The position numbers and the translations under genes are program-made. Shown in pieces: positions 1-7,683 of a stretch of 33,299 nt of DNA; positions within the stretch are counted from its first letter, which is position 1; each line of letters starts with the position of its first letter. Origin of the DNA: an uncultured Clostridia bacterium (GTDB taxonomy: Bacteria; Bacillota; Clostridia; Christensenellales; Pumilibacteraceae); contig CALWBH010000106.1 in the NCBI GenBank assembly GCA_944376015.1, positions 1 through 33,299 of the forward strand, written 5' to 3'. Below the pieces are notes generated by a model. It worked only from the letters and a program-made list of their open reading frames with translations. It made no database searches and was not told the origin of the DNA.

Positions 1-2649
1 TTCGTCGTCCGCGCCTCCCATATACCTGCGCATAAACGTAGTAGTGGGACGAAGCTGTTTCGCGTCTCCGGCTACCACCACGTTTTTACCGCGGATTATG
101 CAAGGTACGGTATTTTCTATAAACACCTGGCTCGCTTCGTCGAAAAGCACAAGGTCGAACATATCCTTTTGCAACGGGAGAATGGAAGATACGTTTTCGG
201 GCGACAACAGCCAGCAGGGATACAGCGTAAGCAAATAATCGCCGTAAACCTCCATGGTGCGACGGATCGGCCAAAAATTCTGTTTTTTCGATATCTGATA
301 AAGATAATCTTTTGCGTCTTCGCTATTATTGTAAAGCTCTTTGTATTCGTCTATAAAACTAAGCGCACATATTTTTCTGCTTATGGCGTTTAAATCTTTC
401 ATCAAAGTATTTATGCGCCCTTTTATACTTTCGAACTCCACCGTAACGGACAGCTCGTTTTTCTTGCGGTTTTCGAAATTGATTATTTCGTGATAAACGC
501 GCAGGGGGAGTAATTTAACTATTACGTTGCGGAACTGACCGTAATCGTGCGAAAGCCTGTATGCAAAATTAAGTATCCGTTTTTCGGGTCCGGAAAAATT
601 ATCCAGACTAAGCGACATATCGCTTACGCGCACATAATCTCCGAGCGCTTCTTTAAGGTTGTTAAGGGTCACGGCATTGCCTTCGAGTATTCCGCCGAGC
701 GCCATAGCGTAACCTTCGTAAGTAAGCACTTCGAGCAGAAAATTGTAATCTTTTATGAAATCCGATATTTCCCGCTTCGTTTTCTCGTATTGCGCGCGTA
801 CTTCGCTTTCCGCTTTCAGCATTTTATACTTTGCAAAAGGGTAGAGAGGGAAAAGCGCTTTACTTATCCTGAGATATTTATACTCCTTCCGATTAACGAA
901 AGCCGCGAGCATTTTTATAAACAATTTTTCGTTAACGGGATCGTTGAGCTCTCCGTAATGCGCTATTATCTGTCTTGCGAACGGATAATCAGCTTCGTCG
1001 AAAACGGCTGTGCGCGTATCGGTCAGAGTTTTCAGTTTATTGCGCGCCCAAGCGAGCGTATCGATGGGAACGTCGGGTTTTAAATGTTGAATAAACGGAT
1101 TGAATTTCTTGTTTTCCGCGAAATTGTAGTAAATATCCAACTTGTTCTGATCAAGCAGCATTTCAACGGCTTCGCGCATGGTGGGATAATCCATCGCCCG
1201 AAGCACTTTATCGCGCAAAAGCGCTTCGTATATGGTATATTCCGTACTGTCCTTACCCGGAATAAACGACCCGTAATACATATCGATAAGGCTTATCCCG
1301 AATCCGTCGTCTAAGTTAAGAGTGTCGGATATTTCCTGTAATTTTGCAATTTCATCGTCTAATTTCAAACTCGTCTCTTCAAAACGGGGCATGTAATCGG
1401 TAACTCGTTTTTTGAGCACTTCTTCATGCCTTAACAGACATTTTGAATAAAAATCGCGACGTTCTTTGACGGGGTCGACGATAAACATCGCTTTTTCGGA
1501 CAATTCCGCAAGCCTGTTATATACTACGTCGAGCGCGGCTTTTTTCTGCGAAACCACAAGTACGCGCTTGCCTTTACAAAGCGCGTCGGAAATAAGATTG
1601 ACTATGGTTTGAGATTTACCCGTACCGGGGGGGCCGTATATGACCATATTGCCCGACTGCGCGACGCTTTTGATAACGTTGCGCTGTGCATAATCCAGAT
1701 CGCTTATGTAGAAATAATGGTCGTCGGGCTGCTGTTTTTTCTTTTTACGCGCTTTATGCGGGTCAAAAAGTTCGTCGATGGTATCGCTCGACAAACGGCT
1801 TTTTTCCAGCTCGGAATAATCGTTATAAATCGAATTGGAAAGGGAATACCGCGCAAGCAAACAGATATTTTTGATTTCGAGCGGATCTTTTATCGAAGGT
1901 TCGCCGCATTTATCAAACGCTTTTACGCGTTTTTGCTCAGAAGGCCGTATACGTATACCGAATTTTTTCAAGTACGACAAAACGGCGTCCACCGAGCGCA
2001 ATCCGCTTTGAGCAAGGCTGTCGAACTCGGTATCCATTTCCTGAACATCGATGTTTTTAGCCTGTGCGTATGCGAAAACGAGCGCTTTGTTAAGTCGCAC
2101 GCTTTCTCCTTTTTTTAACGAAATGCGTACTATATTGTTTTCCGATATGTCAACGTCTACAGGAAAGAAAAGCAAAGGAGCCTTTACAAGCACGTCTTTT
2201 ATTCCGCCGAAAACGAAAGGATATCCTATAAACAACTCGTATCTGCCGGTTTCCTTTTCTATGTCTTCGGCTTCGCGCCTGAGAATTTTAACCGAATTGG
2301 CTTCCTTTTCAAGCTCTGCGGAAAAAAGTTGTTTCAATTGACGCGCATTACGCGCTTCCGTTTTTTTTCTCTCTTCTTCGTCTTTTATCTCCGGATCCAC
2401 CGGTTGAGGAGACGCAGAAACGCCGACTACCTTTCTGAGACTGTCTATAGACGGAGAAATCAGCGTGAATTTATCCTTTTTGCATGCCCAGAGAATTTCA
2501 AGCAATTCGTTTTCTCGCGATTTGTCGGATTCAAGCAATCTACCTATGTCATATCCGGTTTTCTTGCTGAAAGAGCGCGTGTAAACGCTACGGTTTTTTC
2601 CGCTTATTTCTATCAGTCTTTCTTTGTAATACGTGTAGATACTTTTCAT
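1..2649 (-). CDS. UPF1-like superfamily 1 helicase, C-terminus beyond window
   Basis: An open frame runs from an ATG at 2649-2647 to the left edge (883 codons) without a stop, so the gene is partial. A GGAGG at 2658-2654 sets the start. Residues 339-346 read GPPGTGKS (Walker A); around residue 836 the frame reads LFDEASQ (motif II, DEAS type), followed by GDAKQLRPT (motif III). These are the signatures of SF1B helicases of the UPF1/DNA2/AAA_11-AAA_12 kind, which unwind or translocate on nucleic acid using ATP. About 490 residues separate Walker A from motif II; this long insert is rich in charged helical sequence. Motifs IV-VI lie outside the window. No signal peptide is seen, so it is presumably cytoplasmic. 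The gene is transcribed alone, divergent from the DAHP synthase. Whether it acts in repair, RNA metabolism or defence cannot be said from this part. Confidence 0.85.
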   Translation of the reverse strand, partial: MKSIYTYYKERLIEISGKNRSVYTRSFSKKTGYDIGRLLESDKSRENELLEILWACKKDKFTLISPSIDSLRKVVGVSASPQPVDPEIKDEEERKKTEARNARQLKQLFSAELEKEANSVKILRREAEDIEKETGRYELFIGYPFVFGGIKDVLVKAPLLFFPVDVDISENNIVRISLKKGESVRLNKALVFAYAQAKNIDVQEMDTEFDSLAQSGLRSVDAVLSYLKKFGIRIRPSEQKRVKAFDKCGEPSIKDPLEIKNICLLARYSLSNSIYNDYSELEKSRLSSDTIDELFDPHKARKKKKQQPDDHYFYISDLDYAQRNVIKSVAQSGNMVIYGPPGTGKSQTIVNLISDALCKGKRVLVVSQKKAALDVVYNRLAELSEKAMFIVDPVKERRDFYSKCLLRHEEVLKKRVTDYMPRFEETSLKLDDEIAKLQEISDTLNLDDGFGISLIDMYYGSFIPGKDSTEYTIYEALLRDKVLRAMDYPTMREAVEMLLDQNKLDIYYNFAENKKFNPFIQHLKPDVPIDTLAWARNKLKTLTDTRTAVFDEADYPFARQIIAHYGELNDPVNEKLFIKMLAAFVNRKEYKYLRISKALFPLYPFAKYKMLKAESEVRAQYEKTKREISDFIKDYNFLLEVLTYEGYAMALGGILEGNAVTLNNLKEALGDYVRVSDMSLSLDNFSGPEKRILNFAYRLSHDYGQFRNVIVKLLPLRVYHEIINFENRKKNELSVTVEFESIKGRINTLMKDLNAISRKICALSFIDEYKELYNNSEDAKDYLYQISKKQNFWPIRRTMEVYGDYLLTLYPCWLLSPENVSSILPLQKDMFDLVLFDEASQVFIENTVPCIIRGKNVVVAGDAKQLRPTTTFMRRYMGGADDE

Positions 2650-2668
2650 ATCGCCTCCGATTTTTAAC

Positions 2669-2697
2669 ATTATACAATATCCCGTTAAGTTTTGCAA
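2669..2697 (-). promoter_or_regulatory. sigma-A promoter of the helicase gene
   Basis: On the minus strand TTGCAA (2697-2692), a 17-base spacer and a perfect TATAAT (2674-2669) lie just upstream of the helicase start. The predicted transcript start near 2662 leaves a leader of about 13 bases that holds only the ribosome binding site. Confidence 0.6.
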
Positions 2698-2753
2698 CCC
2701 TGCAAAGTAAAATAAATAAACTAAATATTTACGCGTTAAAACGTCATAAACGC

Positions 2754-2782
2754 TTGACGAAACACACATCATGCGCTATTCT
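2754..2782 (+). promoter_or_regulatory. sigma-A promoter of the DAHP synthase gene
   Basis: TTGACG (2754-2759), a 17-base spacer and TATTCT (2777-2782) precede the gene. The predicted start near 2789 lies downstream of an upstream in-frame ATG at 2771, which supports choosing the ATG at 2810. The -35 boxes of this promoter and the divergent helicase promoter are about 57 bases apart, with an A/T-rich stretch between them. Confidence 0.6.
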
Positions 2783-2809
2783 TTTTTCAGTAAGAAAAGG
2801 AGAACGATT

Positions 2810-3841
2810 ATGGGAATGCATATAAACGGTCAGCTTCCCGGACCGGACGACATAAAAAACGCTTATCCTATGGATAAGGGGCTCATAAAAATAAAGCAAA
2901 AACGCGACGAAGAGATAAAAGCGGTTTTTTCGGGCAAGTCGGATAAATTCGTGGTCATAGTAGGACCGTGCAGTGCGGATCATGAAGACAGCGTAATAGA
3001 ATATGTAAGCCGTTTATCTGCCGTAAACGAAAAAGTAAAGGACAAGTTGGTAATAATTCCGCGCATTTATACCAATAAACCGCGCACTACGGGAGAAGGA
3101 TACAAAGGAATGCTCCATCAACCTTCGCCCGAAAGCGCGCCCGATCTCAAAGAAGGCATAATCGCAATAAGAAAGCTGCATTTACGCGCTATCGGCGAAA
3201 GCGGACTTACGTGCGCGGACGAAATGTTGTATCCCGAAAACAGAAGTTATCTCGACGACGTGCTTTCATACGAAGCCGTGGGCGCACGTTCCGTGGAAAA
3301 TCAGCAACACCGTCTGACCGCCAGCGGAATGGATATACCCGTAGGAATGAAAAACCCCACAAGCGGAGATTTTACGGTTATGCTCAATTCGGTCAGAGCG
3401 GCACAGCGCTCGCATAATTTTATATATCGCGGTTGCGACGTAACCACGGACGGAAACGAATATGCACATGTGATCCTGCGCGGCGGCGTGGACAAATACG
3501 GCACAAACATACCGAACTATCATTATGAGGATCTTACGCGACTCTATGATATGTATGCGGAAACGGAACTCAGGAACAGAGCCGTCATTGTTGACGTAAA
3601 TCATTCCAACTCAGGTAAAAAGTTTAAGGAACAAATACGCATCACGGGCGAAATACTCCACAGCAGAGAATATAACGAAGACTTAAAACGTCTTGTAAAA
3701 GGCGTTATGATAGAAAGTTATCTGTTCGAAGGATGCCAACCGATCGGCAGAGATTCGGTGCACGGCAAGTCGATAACCGATCCCTGTCTCGGTTGGGATG
3801 ATACCGAAAAGCTGCTGTATACCATAGCGGAAAAATGCTGA
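2810..3841 (+). CDS. aroF: 3-deoxy-7-phosphoheptulonate (DAHP) synthase, class I
   Basis: Condenses phosphoenolpyruvate and erythrose 4-phosphate to DAHP, the first step of the shikimate pathway, in the cytoplasm. The 343-residue length matches the E. coli AroF/AroG/AroH type (about 350). GPCSADH near residues 52-58 holds the metal-binding Cys (C54). KPRTTGEGYKG follows, then GARSVENQQHR, the metal-binding His in DVNHSNSGK, and GVMIESYLFEGCQP, which carries the Glu ligand. The start at 2810 is preceded by AAAAGGAG with good spacing; an in-frame ATG at 2771 overlaps the -10 box and is rejected. The last seven bases overlap the radical SAM gene, so the two are cotranscribed. I see no leader peptide or attenuator, so any control is probably allosteric. 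The isozyme type (Phe-, Tyr- or Trp-sensitive) cannot be assigned; the symbol is a class label. Confidence 0.95.
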   Translation: MGMHINGQLPGPDDIKNAYPMDKGLIKIKQKRDEEIKAVFSGKSDKFVVIVGPCSADHEDSVIEYVSRLSAVNEKVKDKLVIIPRIYTNKPRTTGEGYKGMLHQPSPESAPDLKEGIIAIRKLHLRAIGESGLTCADEMLYPENRSYLDDVLSYEAVGARSVENQQHRLTASGMDIPVGMKNPTSGDFTVMLNSVRAAQRSHNFIYRGCDVTTDGNEYAHVILRGGVDKYGTNIPNYHYEDLTRLYDMYAETELRNRAVIVDVNHSNSGKKFKEQIRITGEILHSREYNEDLKRLVKGVMIESYLFEGCQPIGRDSVHGKSITDPCLGWDDTEKLLYTIAEKC

Positions 3842-4755
3842 AAAACAGATATCTTTCCGCAAACGAACATTACAGACGGAAATTCGGCGGAAAAGTATAT
3901 AAACTTGCTTTGGACGGCGGTATGACGTGTCCGAACCGTGACGGAACGTTGGATACGCGCGGTTGTATCTTTTGCAGTAAAGGCGGAAGCGGCGAATTTG
4001 CGGAACCGTATACGGGAGACGTTTCCGCGCAGATAGCGCGCGCCGTATTACGCATATCTTCTAAAACCAAAGCGGATAAATATATCGCATACTTTCAAAA
4101 TTATACCAATACTTATGCGCCTGCGGACAAGCTCGAACGGTTGTTCGGAGCGGCGGCGGAGCATCCTTCGATAGTCGCTTTATCCGTGGGAACAAGACCC
4201 GATTGTTTGCCCGACGAAGCAATGCGCGTTCTCGAACGCATTAACAAACGTTTGCCGGTTTATGTCGAACTCGGCTTGCAAACTATCCATGAAGATACCG
4301 CGCAATATATAAGACGCGGATATAAAACCGAAATTTACGACGACGCCGTAAAACGATTGCATGACATAGGAATAAATGTCATAACTCATCTGATAATCGG
4401 TTTGCCGGGCGAGAATAAAGATAGAATTCTCCAAAGCGTAAGATATGCCGCGGCTATCGGAACAGACGGTATAAAGCTTCAGCTTTTACATGTTCTCAAA
4501 AATACCGATCTTGAATCCGCATACCTGCGCGGCGAATTTCGTGTACTTGAACCGGACGAATATGCCGATATACTCTGTTCGGCAATAGAACTGCTTCCCG
4601 CACACGTTGTCGTGCACCGTATAACCGGCGACCCGCCGAAAAAGCTGCTCGTCGCGCCGCAATGGTCGGCAAACAAAAAAGTCGTTTTGGCTTACATTAA
4701 CGATATTTTCGAAAAACGTAATATCATCCAAGGCAGACACGCAGACTATATCTGA
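3835..4755 (+). CDS. radical SAM protein, TIGR01212 (YhcC/YtqA-like) family
   Basis: A 306-residue radical SAM protein. The cluster-binding cysteines are C32, C44 and C47 (C-x11-C-x2-C, in the context MTCPNRDG...GCIFC), not the commonest CxxxCxxC spacing but the one typical of the YhcC/YtqA family (TIGR01212). Further family marks are SVGTRPDCLPDE, VELGLQTIHEDTA and HLIIGLPGE. These proteins are expected to cleave S-adenosylmethionine with a 4Fe-4S cluster; I know of no firmly assigned substrate. The ATG overlaps the stop of the DAHP synthase by seven bases, implying translational coupling, and a strong terminator follows. The pairing with the shikimate gene may be only positional. Confidence 0.88.
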   Translation: MLKNRYLSANEHYRRKFGGKVYKLALDGGMTCPNRDGTLDTRGCIFCSKGGSGEFAEPYTGDVSAQIARAVLRISSKTKADKYIAYFQNYTNTYAPADKLERLFGAAAEHPSIVALSVGTRPDCLPDEAMRVLERINKRLPVYVELGLQTIHEDTAQYIRRGYKTEIYDDAVKRLHDIGINVITHLIIGLPGENKDRILQSVRYAAAIGTDGIKLQLLHVLKNTDLESAYLRGEFRVLEPDEYADILCSAIELLPAHVVVHRITGDPPKKLLVAPQWSANKKVVLAYINDIFEKRNIIQGRHADYI

Positions 4756-4797
4756 TATTCGTATCGTTTGAAGGTTAGCGTAATACTGAAATTCATA

Positions 4798-4840
4798 GCG
4801 GGGCTGTTGCATCCAAAATTGCAACGGCCCCGCGCTTTTT
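4798..4840 (+). terminator. rho-independent terminator after the aroF-radical SAM operon
   Basis: A 14-bp stem (4798-4811 with 4820-4833, one T-G pair, G/C-rich base) around an 8-base loop is followed by GC and five Ts. It ends the operon 43 bases after its last stop codon. Confidence 0.9.
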
Positions 4841-4952
4841 AGCGTAAAAGTATCGGTTTTATTACGGCATTATATTCAACGCAAATGTCTATGCGAATCA
4901 AAGCTACTATAAAGCTTAACGAAAAATCTTCTTTTAATTTATGCGCAATCGC

Positions 4953-4991
4953 TGTGACGTCACATAATAATGAACGCACGTATACATAATA
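4953..4991 (+). promoter_or_regulatory. candidate forespore (sigma-G/F-like) promoter and palindrome before spoVAC
   Basis: The 229 bases between the terminator at 4840 and spoVAC hold no gene. CATAATA at 4985-4991 fits the sigma-G -10 pattern (CATnnTA), and ACATA at 4962-4966, 18 bases upstream, matches four of five positions of the -35 pattern GHATR. A second CATAATA at 4963-4969 has no convincing -35. A perfect 12-bp palindrome, TGTGACGTCACA (4953-4964), overlaps the candidate -35. No good sigma-A promoter is visible here, which fits forespore expression. The assignment rests on short degenerate motifs. Confidence 0.35.
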
Positions 4992-5069
4992 ATCCTATGA
5001 GAAGGAAAGAAGTCTGCTCGGAATACAAAAACGTAGAAGACACCGAAACATTGATAAAGGTGAAGATAA

Positions 5070-5537
5070 ATGACAGATAAAATAGCAAAAAGAAACAAAA
5101 CTTACATCGAGTACGTCGAAAAAGTTTCTCCGTCGACCAATGCTACACACTCTCTTATCAAAGCGTTCGCGATAGGCGGAGCGACTTGCGTTATAGGAGA
5201 AATTCTCCGTAATTTACTTGCATTGGCGCCTTCCATAGACGATAAAGCGGCGGCTGTATACTCTTCGGTGATTCTCGTTACGGCGGCAATAATAATGACG
5301 GGCACCGGAGTATACGACAATATCGCCCGACACGGCGGCGCAGGCTCGTTTTTGCCTATAAGGGGATTTGCGAACGCTATGTCGAGCGCGGCTATGGAAT
5401 TCAGGTCCGAAGGGCTTATAACAGGAACCGCCGTTAAAATGTTTAACGTCGTAGGCCCCGTGATTGTTAACGGAATAGTGTGGTCCGCCGCTTCCGGAAC
5501 AATCGTATGGCTTGTCAGCGTTATAGCAAGTCTTTGA
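5070..5537 (+). CDS. spoVAC: stage V sporulation protein AC (SpoVAC)
   Basis: A 155-residue membrane protein matching SpoVAC (about 150 residues in Bacillus). In the family it is a component of the inner-membrane channel that moves dipicolinic acid into the forespore and out at germination, and it has been described as mechanosensitive. A polar N-terminus (YIEYVEKVSP) leads to hydrophobic segments near residues 30-52, 62-85 and 118-153. A conserved glycine-rich stretch (GTGVYDNIARHGGAGS) lies between the second and third, and FANAMSSAAMEFRSEG follows. AAAGGTGA at 5056-5063 is a clear ribosome binding site. It is the first gene of the spoVAC-spoVAD-spoVAE set; spoVAA, spoVAB and spoVAF are absent here, as is common in Clostridia. 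Confidence 0.95.
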   Translation: MTDKIAKRNKTYIEYVEKVSPSTNATHSLIKAFAIGGATCVIGEILRNLLALAPSIDDKAAAVYSSVILVTAAIIMTGTGVYDNIARHGGAGSFLPIRGFANAMSSAAMEFRSEGLITGTAVKMFNVVGPVIVNGIVWSAASGTIVWLVSVIASL

Positions 5538-5557
5538 TTGATTTCAGGTGATCCGAT

Positions 5558-6559
5558 ATGACGGCAAAATCCCAAACTTTAAAATTCGAAAACAAACCGC
5601 GCATCATAGCGGGAATGAGCGTAGTCGGACGAAAGGAAGGCGACGGACCGCTCGGAAAATACTTCGACGAAATAGACGACGATCCGAAAATGGGGAAAGG
5701 ATCTTTCGAAAAAGGCGAATCGGCAATGTTTGCCACGGCAGTTGCCGGCGCGGCAAAAAAAGCCGGACTGCGACCTTTCGACTTCGACGCGCTGTTTGCA
5801 GGCGATCTGCTTAATCAGCTTATTTCATCGAATTATGCGGCAAGAGAGCTTCCCGTTTCATACTTCGGTCTTTATTCCGCTTGTTCGACAATGACGGAAG
5901 CGCTGTCTTTGGGTGCGGCAATGATAAACGCGGGTTATTACAGAACAGCGGCGTGCGTAACGGGTTCGCACTTTGCGGCTGCCGAGCGACAGTACAGATA
6001 TCCGCTCGAATACGGTTGTCAGCGCCCGCCGTATGCGCAATGGACGGTAACGGGCGCGGGTTGCAGCGTATTGTCGATTAAAGGCGACGGACCGTATATT
6101 TCTTCCGCTACTATCGGCAGAGTAGCCGATTACGGCGTAACGGACGCAAATAATATGGGCGCGGCAATGGCTCCCGCGGCATTCGAAACTTTACTCGCAG
6201 TTTTGGACGATACCGGTCTTAGTATCGAAGATTTCGACGCCGTGTTCACCGGCGATCTCGGCAGACTCGGAGCAAGAATACTGCGAGATTTAAGCGCGGA
6301 ACGCGGAGTCTGCTTGGGACAGAAATATTCCGATTGCGGAGAAATGATATTCTCTCGCGAACAAAACTGCTATTCAGGCGGTAGCGGAGCAGGTTGCAGC
6401 GCGTGCGTTCTGAATTCTTTTATCCTTGATAAAATGCGTAAACGCGAATACAACAAAGTATTGCTAATGGCAACCGGGGCGCTTATGAGCCCTACGACGT
6501 CTTTCCAGGGAGAAAGCATACCGGCAATAAGCCACGGAATAATATTGGAGAACGATTGA
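5558..6559 (+). CDS. spoVAD: stage V sporulation protein AD (SpoVAD)
   Basis: A 333-residue protein with the thiolase-like fold of SpoVAD (338 residues in Bacillus). In the family it is a soluble partner that binds dipicolinic acid and docks on the SpoVAC/SpoVAE channel. Visible marks are the N-terminal KPRIIAGMSVVG.KEG.GPLG stretch, LFAGDLLNQ, the SCSTMTE-like segment SACSTMTEAL near residue 110, GCQRPPYAQWTVTGAG, and FTGDLGRLG in the second half. The start at 5558 has AGGTGA about 8 bases upstream, and the gap from spoVAC is 20 bases. The stop lies one base before the spoVAE start, and the spoVAE ribosome binding site (GGAG) is inside this gene. Confidence 0.95.
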   Translation: MTAKSQTLKFENKPRIIAGMSVVGRKEGDGPLGKYFDEIDDDPKMGKGSFEKGESAMFATAVAGAAKKAGLRPFDFDALFAGDLLNQLISSNYAARELPVSYFGLYSACSTMTEALSLGAAMINAGYYRTAACVTGSHFAAAERQYRYPLEYGCQRPPYAQWTVTGAGCSVLSIKGDGPYISSATIGRVADYGVTDANNMGAAMAPAAFETLLAVLDDTGLSIEDFDAVFTGDLGRLGARILRDLSAERGVCLGQKYSDCGEMIFSREQNCYSGGSGAGCSACVLNSFILDKMRKREYNKVLLMATGALMSPTTSFQGESIPAISHGIILEND

Positions 6560-6560
6560 T

Positions 6561-6947
6561 ATGTTATTACCGCAGACATGGTGGGGTTATGCCCTTAATT
6601 ATCTTATAGTTTTTGCGTCGGGCGGCGCTTGTTGCATCGCGGCACAGCTGCTCATAATAAAAACGAAACTGACTCCGGCAAGAATATTGGTCATTTTTTT
6701 GCTGGCAGGAATAGCATTGCAAACCGTGGGAATATATGAGCCTCTCGCGGCGGCATTGCGCTCCGGGATATGCGTTCCTATAATCGGTTTCGGCGCCACG
6801 CTGGCAAAAGGCGCGGCAGAATGGGCGGCAGAGTACGGTCCGCTCGGCGCATTTGCAGGCGGACTCGTGGAAACCGCTTTCGGCGTAGGCGTAGCCGTCG
6901 CTGCAAGCTATATAGTTTCGGTGGTATTTTCGCCTAAAAGCAAATAG
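6561..6947 (+). CDS. spoVAE: stage V sporulation protein AE (SpoVAEb type)
   Basis: A 128-residue, strongly hydrophobic protein with about four membrane segments (near residues 8-27, 34-54, 60-85 and 98-122). It matches SpoVAEb, the second membrane subunit of the dipicolinic acid channel. The PLAAALRSGICVPIIGFG region and the G/A-rich segment GPLGAFAGGLVETAFGVGVAV are typical of the family. One base separates it from spoVAD, so the two are translationally coupled. The next gene, yunB, begins about 15-33 bases downstream depending on its start. Confidence 0.93.
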   Translation: MLLPQTWWGYALNYLIVFASGGACCIAAQLLIIKTKLTPARILVIFLLAGIALQTVGIYEPLAAALRSGICVPIIGFGATLAKGAAEWAAEYGPLGAFAGGLVETAFGVGVAVAASYIVSVVFSPKSK

Positions 6948-6957
6948 CACTTTCACG

Positions 6958-6989
6958 CTTCCGTGCGAATATATATTATCGTGCGGAAG
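6958..6989 (+). other. hairpin spanning the yunB start codons
   Basis: Ten paired bases (6958-6967 with 6980-6989, two G-T pairs) enclose a 12-base A/T loop. Both possible GTG starts of yunB (6963 and 6981) lie in its arms, and there is no good ribosome binding site before either. As RNA it could hold back translation of yunB relative to spoVAE. No T-run follows, so it is not a terminator. Confidence 0.5.
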
Positions 6990-7616
6990 TATAAGCTGAC
7001 AAAAAAACACAGACTTTTAAAAGTAATTATCGTCCTGTTATTGCTTTTCGGAGCGATATTGGCATATTATTATCTGAGAATAATGCCGCTGATTACCAAT
7101 ATCGTCATCGAAAACACGCGTATGAAAGTTTCCAAGGCGATCGACGATATGACCGACCTGCAATTACAGAATACGAAGTACGAGGACTTCGTTATAGTAA
7201 GATACGACGAAAACGGAAAAATAACTTTTTTCCAAGTCAACAGCGTTAATGTCGATCTTTTTGCGCGTAAGGTTACCGCGCTGATAAGAGATGAAATGTC
7301 GCTTTTCGAAAGCAACGGTATAAAAATTCCGATAGGCACCGTTTCGGGAATACCTTTTCTGTCCGATCTCGGTCCTGAGCTTACATTGAACGTTCTTAAT
7401 CTCGGAGTGGTAGACGCCGATTTCTCGTCGGATTTCTCGGACGCGGGAATGAATCAGACCGTTCACCGCCTGTATATGAAAATAATAGTCAGTATGAAAA
7501 TAATACTGCCGGGATATTCTCTGTCTTTTAACAACAGCAGCACTGTTATAATATGCGAATCCGTAATAGTGGGGGACGTTCCTTTCGGCGATATAAACGC
7601 ATCCTTGGGCGGATAA
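6963..7616 (+). CDS. yunB: sporulation protein YunB
   Basis: A 217-residue protein with a basic N-terminus, one membrane anchor near residues 20-42 (VIIVLLLLFGAILAYYYL) and an extracytoplasmic domain. The stretch IKIPIGTVSGIPFLSDLGPE (about residues 119-138), a later SDAGMNQTVHRLYMKI and the C-terminal SVIVGDVPFGDI are the family's most conserved parts. YunB is a sporulation protein made in the mother cell under sigma-E in Bacillus; its molecular job is not settled. Start choice is uncertain: GTG at 6963 or GTG at 6981, both without a clear ribosome binding site and both inside a hairpin. It follows the forespore-type spoVA genes by 15 bases, an unexpected pairing. No strong terminator follows. 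Confidence 0.88.
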   Translation: MRIYIIVRKYKLTKKHRLLKVIIVLLLLFGAILAYYYLRIMPLITNIVIENTRMKVSKAIDDMTDLQLQNTKYEDFVIVRYDENGKITFFQVNSVNVDLFARKVTALIRDEMSLFESNGIKIPIGTVSGIPFLSDLGPELTLNVLNLGVVDADFSSDFSDAGMNQTVHRLYMKIIVSMKIILPGYSLSFNNSSTVIICESVIVGDVPFGDINASLGG

Positions 7617-7648
7617 ACGCCGCCGTACATAAAATATACCTAAAACGC

Positions 7649-7677
7649 TTGCTTTACGCGTCGAAATGCGTTATAAT
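7649..7677 (+). promoter_or_regulatory. sigma-A promoter of the pheST operon
   Basis: TTGCTT (7649-7654), a 17-base spacer and a perfect TATAAT (7672-7677). The predicted transcript start near 7684 leads directly into the T-box leader. Confidence 0.8.
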
Positions 7678-7683
7678 ATAAAA

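Noticed and set aside
547-1083. 178-codon plus-strand ORF in the first 1.1 kb, and similar long ORFs to 2667
   Set aside because: They are antisense shadows of the minus-strand helicase, whose frame carries all the recognisable motifs.
4997-5077. Short ORF of about 26 codons beginning MRRKEVCSEYKN, overlapping the spoVAC start
   Set aside because: No ribosome binding site before it, out of frame with spoVAC and no recognisable family; most likely chance within the spoVAC leader.
7608-7624. GGCGG/CCGCC hairpin at the yunB stop codon as a terminator
   Set aside because: Only five pairs and no T-run after it.
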